Positions 49,500 to 52,835 of a stretch of DNA of 52,835 nt are shown one piece after another; within the stretch, counting starts at the first letter, position 1; every line of letters starts with the position of its first letter. The stretch comes from Scedosporium boydii. Lineage: Eukaryota > Ascomycota > Sordariomycetes > Microascales > Microascaceae. Below the pieces are notes generated by a model. It had not been told where the DNA came from, did no database searches, and saw only the letters and a program-made list of their open reading frames with translations. Position numbers and translations under genes: made by a program. The DNA is taken from positions 1 to 52,835 of the forward strand of contig NJFT01000264.1 of the NCBI GenBank assembly GCA_002221725.1. Reading direction: 5' to 3'.

Positions 49500-51479
49500 G
49501 AGGCGGGATCGCTAGCCCACGGCTCAATTACGAAGTTATGAGTATTACCCCAAATCATGACGAGGAAACGGAACACTTCTGCAGGATACACGGCACCGGT
49601 TGCCATGCTAGACCCCGCGTCTCAGAAATATTCGAAGCCAAGCTTTCTAGGGTCCGAAAGGATACGATGTGCCGAGCCACCACTGCTTGTCAACAGAGGT
49701 GGGCACGGAGCTTTCATGTTTCTTTACACTTTCTCAGGATCGCAGGCGGCGGTCAGAGTTGAGAACTCGAGGGGACCACCGCGAAAGAAGACGACACCTT
49801 CCCACTCGAGCTCACCAACTTTCATCCCAAGACTGACGCATCCATCTCAGCCGGGCCGACACGGCATGAGCTTAGAACCCCCCCAGGGAATTACGGTTCC
49901 GCTAGTGTACCATATTCTAGTCGACGGAGAGAGCGTTCTCCGGCTGCAATGTACACTCCATCACGAAATACATGGAATATCGTGATACAGGGCGGCGGAT
50001 TCCAGATCCATTGAAACATTTACAGGGGTCTTCCAATTTCTACCCGCCACCCAAGTTACCAACCCTTCTCTATTTTATTCTTATTACCATGCAAGGGAGT
50101 AAGGTACAAAGTAGTTTGCTTGTACCCGCCTTGCCTGCCAGATCCAGACATCGGCACCCTTGTCCCGTCCATCCTGACTGGCTGTCGAGCCTGCGAGGTC
50201 CCAGGGTTGTGATCCTGGGCGAAATTCCGCGTCGCTTTTCCGTTTCCAACCCTCCTTCTTTTCTTTTTCTTTTTTTCCTCTTTCTCTTTTCTTTCGAGGT
50301 TAATCACAGTTGATTCAAGCACTTCCGGCTTTTCTCCGCTGCACCCCTCGCAAACGTAGTGCTCTTTTTCAACCTCTTTTCGGCATTGACGACGAATCGG
50401 GCGTTGCGAGCAAACAAACAAAGTCGCTGGCGCGGTGGGGCAGAGGATTCATCATCTCCTTCAGCAAGCGCCAACACATGCCCGGCCAAGGAAGGCTTCG
50501 AGAGCCATGGCCCATATCTCGACCCATAACTGCCAGACGATGGCTAGCTGCATGCAGCCATGGCCGTTTCTATTTCTTCCTGGCTGTTGTAACGCTCTCA
50601 ATCCGTATAATGTCCTTTCGCGGTTCGGCAGGGTCCCCTCGTCAAAGACCTGCGCCTGGGGGTGACCAGGAGTCGAACGCACTCCTCCGTCCGTGTTATC
50701 TGCTTCGTATTGATGATGACCTTCTATTCTTTTTTCTTCATATCTCCACTCTTGAATCCTTAGCGTGCAACACAATGGAGGTCAAGCGTTAACTAAGCTA
50801 CGACGCGGGGGCGTGTAAGTGATCCTTCTTTGCAGGGTCCCTGCGAGAGGAAGCGTCACAGCCACGACTCCGGAAATGAATGCCATTGAGGTCGGGCCAG
50901 GGAGGTCTGTGGTGCGCTGCATGCGTTATCGCAAAACCACGAGGGCAGGAGGCTACGAAGTTTGTGTCTTCTCTCTCTCCCCCTCTCTCTCTGTGTGCCT
51001 CTGTGTCTTTGTTTTTTCCCCAGATCCAGTCCGCTGGATATTATAAAGACGTCGTTTCTGACCCGTGCCGTGTGTCTCTTTGGGATAGATTCGACGGTCC
51101 AACCTCCTCACTTCCCATTTCCGCTTCGCTTTCGTCCACTCCCGGTTTCGCCAATACAAGATAAAAAGCGAACCAACCTTTTTACTTTTTATTCATATTT
51201 ACGGTTTCCCGTTTTTACCTATTTATCCCTGGGACAGGATCGCAGGATCTCCTCCCGATTTCTCTCACTTTGTACAAAATATATTCACACACACACGTCT
51301 ATACGCCTTCTGTATATTCGCGTAGGTCTGCCTCAGGAAGGGGGACTTATATTACTTGCTCCGTACACGGCATCAGTTAGCGCCGGTACCCAAAAGACTT
51401 CATTTCCTCGACTACGCCTCATCTTCGTATACCACCACCCCCCGGCCGTCTTTTCCTCCTTCAGCTGCCGCCTGCCTGC

Positions 51480-51870
51480 ATATATCTATCTATATAGTCC
51501 ATATAAGTGAACTGCAGGTCGTTTACTAGTACACAGTCTTTGCTGCGTCTTGCTTCCTGCCGGCTCCGCGGTCACTTCTAGCGTTTCCTCTCTCAGCTTC
51601 ACTTGCTTTTTTTTTCTTCTTCTTCTTTCTCATTGCGACGCCTCTGTTTTCTTTTATTTCTTATTCCTGTGTCTTCGTCGCCTTACATTTGGGCTTTGCT
51701 TCTCCCCTTACCTCTTCTCTCTCTTTTTCTGTTGGAATACTTTACAAGGGCTGTCCTGGAGTATCTTGCTTTCTTTCCCAACTGCATCCCTTTTTTTTTC
51801 TTCTCCATCTCATTCTTTTCCTCCCGGTCTTCGATCAAGTATAAGCCATTTCCTCGTTACGGCTTTCTTT
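51480..51870 (+). promoter_or_regulatory. TATA-like sequences and pyrimidine-rich leader of the DUF3455 gene
   Basis: TATATAG (51491-51497) and ATATAAG (51501-51507) lie about 380 bp before the start codon. They are followed from about 51600 by a T/C-dominated tract up to the CCTCAAAA context at the ATG. Pyrimidine-rich stretches before the start are typical of strongly expressed genes in filamentous fungi; strength of expression is inference. Confidence 0.45.
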
Positions 51871-51880
51871 CCCCTCAAAA

Positions 51881-52725
51881 ATGCTTCTGAAGAGATTCGT
51901 CTTCTTGGCCACTCTGGCCCTCGCTTCGGCTGCTCCCAGGAGGAGGGTATCAAATGCCTGCAGCGCCGCCCCCCAACCCGTTCCTCCTCCAGCTCTGCCT
52001 CTCAACGGCGGTGGTAAGTTCTAACCCCCTCCCTCTCTGGGCGTATAAGTTCAACTAAGACTAATAATGCCATAGAGCGAGAACTAGCCGCTCCCCCAAC
52101 TGGCACCAAGTTACGGCACGTCGTCCTAGGCCACGGCTACCAAAACTACACCTGCACCAAAACAGACGGCTCCGACACCCTAACGTCCACAGCAACCGGC
52201 GCCCTCGCCGTCCTCTACGACGTCTGGCCCTTCTTCCCCGCACAGGGCGCCTCCTCCCTCTCCCTCAACGACGTCTGGGGCCTCGCCACAGAAGCCGCCC
52301 ACGACATCAGCGTGCCCCTCAACATCGACGCGAGCATCACCCTCGGCCGCATCGCTGGCGCCCTCCCCGCCGTCGTGCAATCCAGTCCCTGGATCGCCCC
52401 CGCGGACATTTCCCTCCCCGGCGCCAACGCCCCGCTCAAGTTCAAGGGCGTGCACTACTTCGACGTCGCCGGCGTACCTACTTTTGACGTTGGCGGTGAC
52501 TTCTTCCGCGCGAAGAAGTTGGATGACCTGAATGCGCCGGCGACAGCTGCTACTAGCAAGGATGGGAGCAAGGCCGTCAAGTGGCTTTTGCTGGGTGATG
52601 CCGGTGGCTCGACGGGGATTCAGTACGTTTATCGTGTGAATACCGTTGGTGGGGCGGGTCATGCCTGTACGTCGGAGGGTGATGATAGCTCGGAGTATGC
52701 GACGTTTTATTACATGTACGGCTAA
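51881..52725 (+). CDS. Secreted DUF3455 protein, 260 aa
   Basis: Two exons: 51881-52013 and 52076-52725 (62-bp intron, donor GTAAGT, acceptor ATAG). The start CAAAAATGC follows a long pyrimidine leader. A signal peptide is clear (MLLKRFVFLATLALASAAP), followed by a basic RRR site that could be a Kex2-like cut. After a Pro-rich stretch the DUF3455 domain begins: LRHVVLGHGYQNYTC, TATGALAVLYDVWPFF, then WLLLGDAGGSTGIQYVYRVNT, whose start is at KAVK, and a Gly-rich turn. The C-terminus ends SSEYATFYYMYG. Few Cys are present. Family members are extracellular and, in databases, sometimes mislabelled malate dehydrogenase; no such fold is visible. Function unknown, possibly wall-associated. Confidence 0.9.
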
Positions 52726-52835
52726 ATTGGTCGTTTCCCTGTCAACACCAACTAGCGAGCCGATTTATCCTCCCCTCCATCAAGGCAGGCCTATATGGTG
52801 TCTATAAGCGACACTTTAGGACCGCACGGGAGCTA

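Larger units (their letters stand above)
44218..51880. other. Large gene-poor region, 7.7 kb
   Basis: No gene with conserved motifs was found. The longest open frames (45079-45639 and 45687-46187, both minus) lack domain signatures. The region is the main cluster site of the 9-mer TACTTCGTA (eight copies between 44897 and 48163). It also holds an inverted-repeat unit at 46316-46412, a short GGAGGGAT array at 49476, CT-rich runs near 50970-51000 and a pyrimidine-rich leader before the last gene. A possible two-exon short frame at 48293-48703 is described among the findings. Confidence 0.5.

Noticed and set aside
50655..50735. GGAGTCGAAC segment resembling the T-arm of a minus-strand tRNA
   Set aside because: The surrounding bases do not form a five-pair T stem, and no matching acceptor or D arm exists at the right distance.
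51550..52017. Phe/Ser/Leu-rich open frame before the DUF3455 gene
   Set aside because: It is the translated pyrimidine-rich leader and overlaps the real start in another frame.

Overview
The window is nuclear DNA of a filamentous ascomycete. Its genes are interrupted by short introns (84 to 130 bp) with GTRAGT-like donors, YAG or AAG acceptors and CTAAC-type branch sites. They include SNF1 kinase, eIF2-beta, TOM13/Mim1, dynactin p25, an Nce102-type MARVEL protein and several filamentous-fungus-specific proteins. The protein sequences look like Sordariomycetes; that is inference from similarity to remembered families, not from a search. Gene density is low: 15 genes in 52.8 kb, with two large gene-poor stretches (33.4-39.9 kb and 44.2-51.9 kb). 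I see no bacterial, viral or CRISPR content and no intact transposon gene.

Layout. 0-8 kb: the first exon of a probably mitochondrial protein (minus), a small secreted Cys-containing protein (minus, three exons), a vacuolar-type MFS sugar-porter protein (minus), a 185-bp MITE-like element, and an NmrA/isoflavone-reductase-like protein (minus). 8-15 kb: one small conserved protein (minus) in mostly empty DNA. 15-20 kb: SNF1 (plus, four exons), convergent with a DAO-type FAD oxidoreductase (minus). 20-26 kb: eIF2-beta (minus), divergent from TOM13 (plus), then an Nce102-like eisosome protein (minus). 29-33 kb: a secreted PNGase A-like protein (minus) and a small conserved protein (minus). 40-44 kb: a DUF1279 mitochondrial protein (minus) and dynactin p25 (plus) sharing a 557-bp divergent promoter, then a second NmrA-like protein (minus, four exons). 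51.9-52.7 kb: a secreted DUF3455 protein (plus).

The genes are mostly unrelated housekeeping functions: energy sensing, translation initiation, mitochondrial biogenesis, plasma-membrane domains and microtubule transport. They are interspersed with single secreted or redox genes. I see no biosynthetic cluster or operon-like unit.

The clearest unexplained signal is in the spaces between genes. A 9-mer, TACTTCGTA/TACGAAGTA, occurs 13 times by my count, where about 0.4 would be expected from equal base use. It never falls in an exon, and eight copies lie within 44.9-48.2 kb. One copy lies 3 bp from the MITE-like element, and two form the ends of a 97-bp inverted-repeat unit. All exon junctions were set by eye from reading frame and splice signals.
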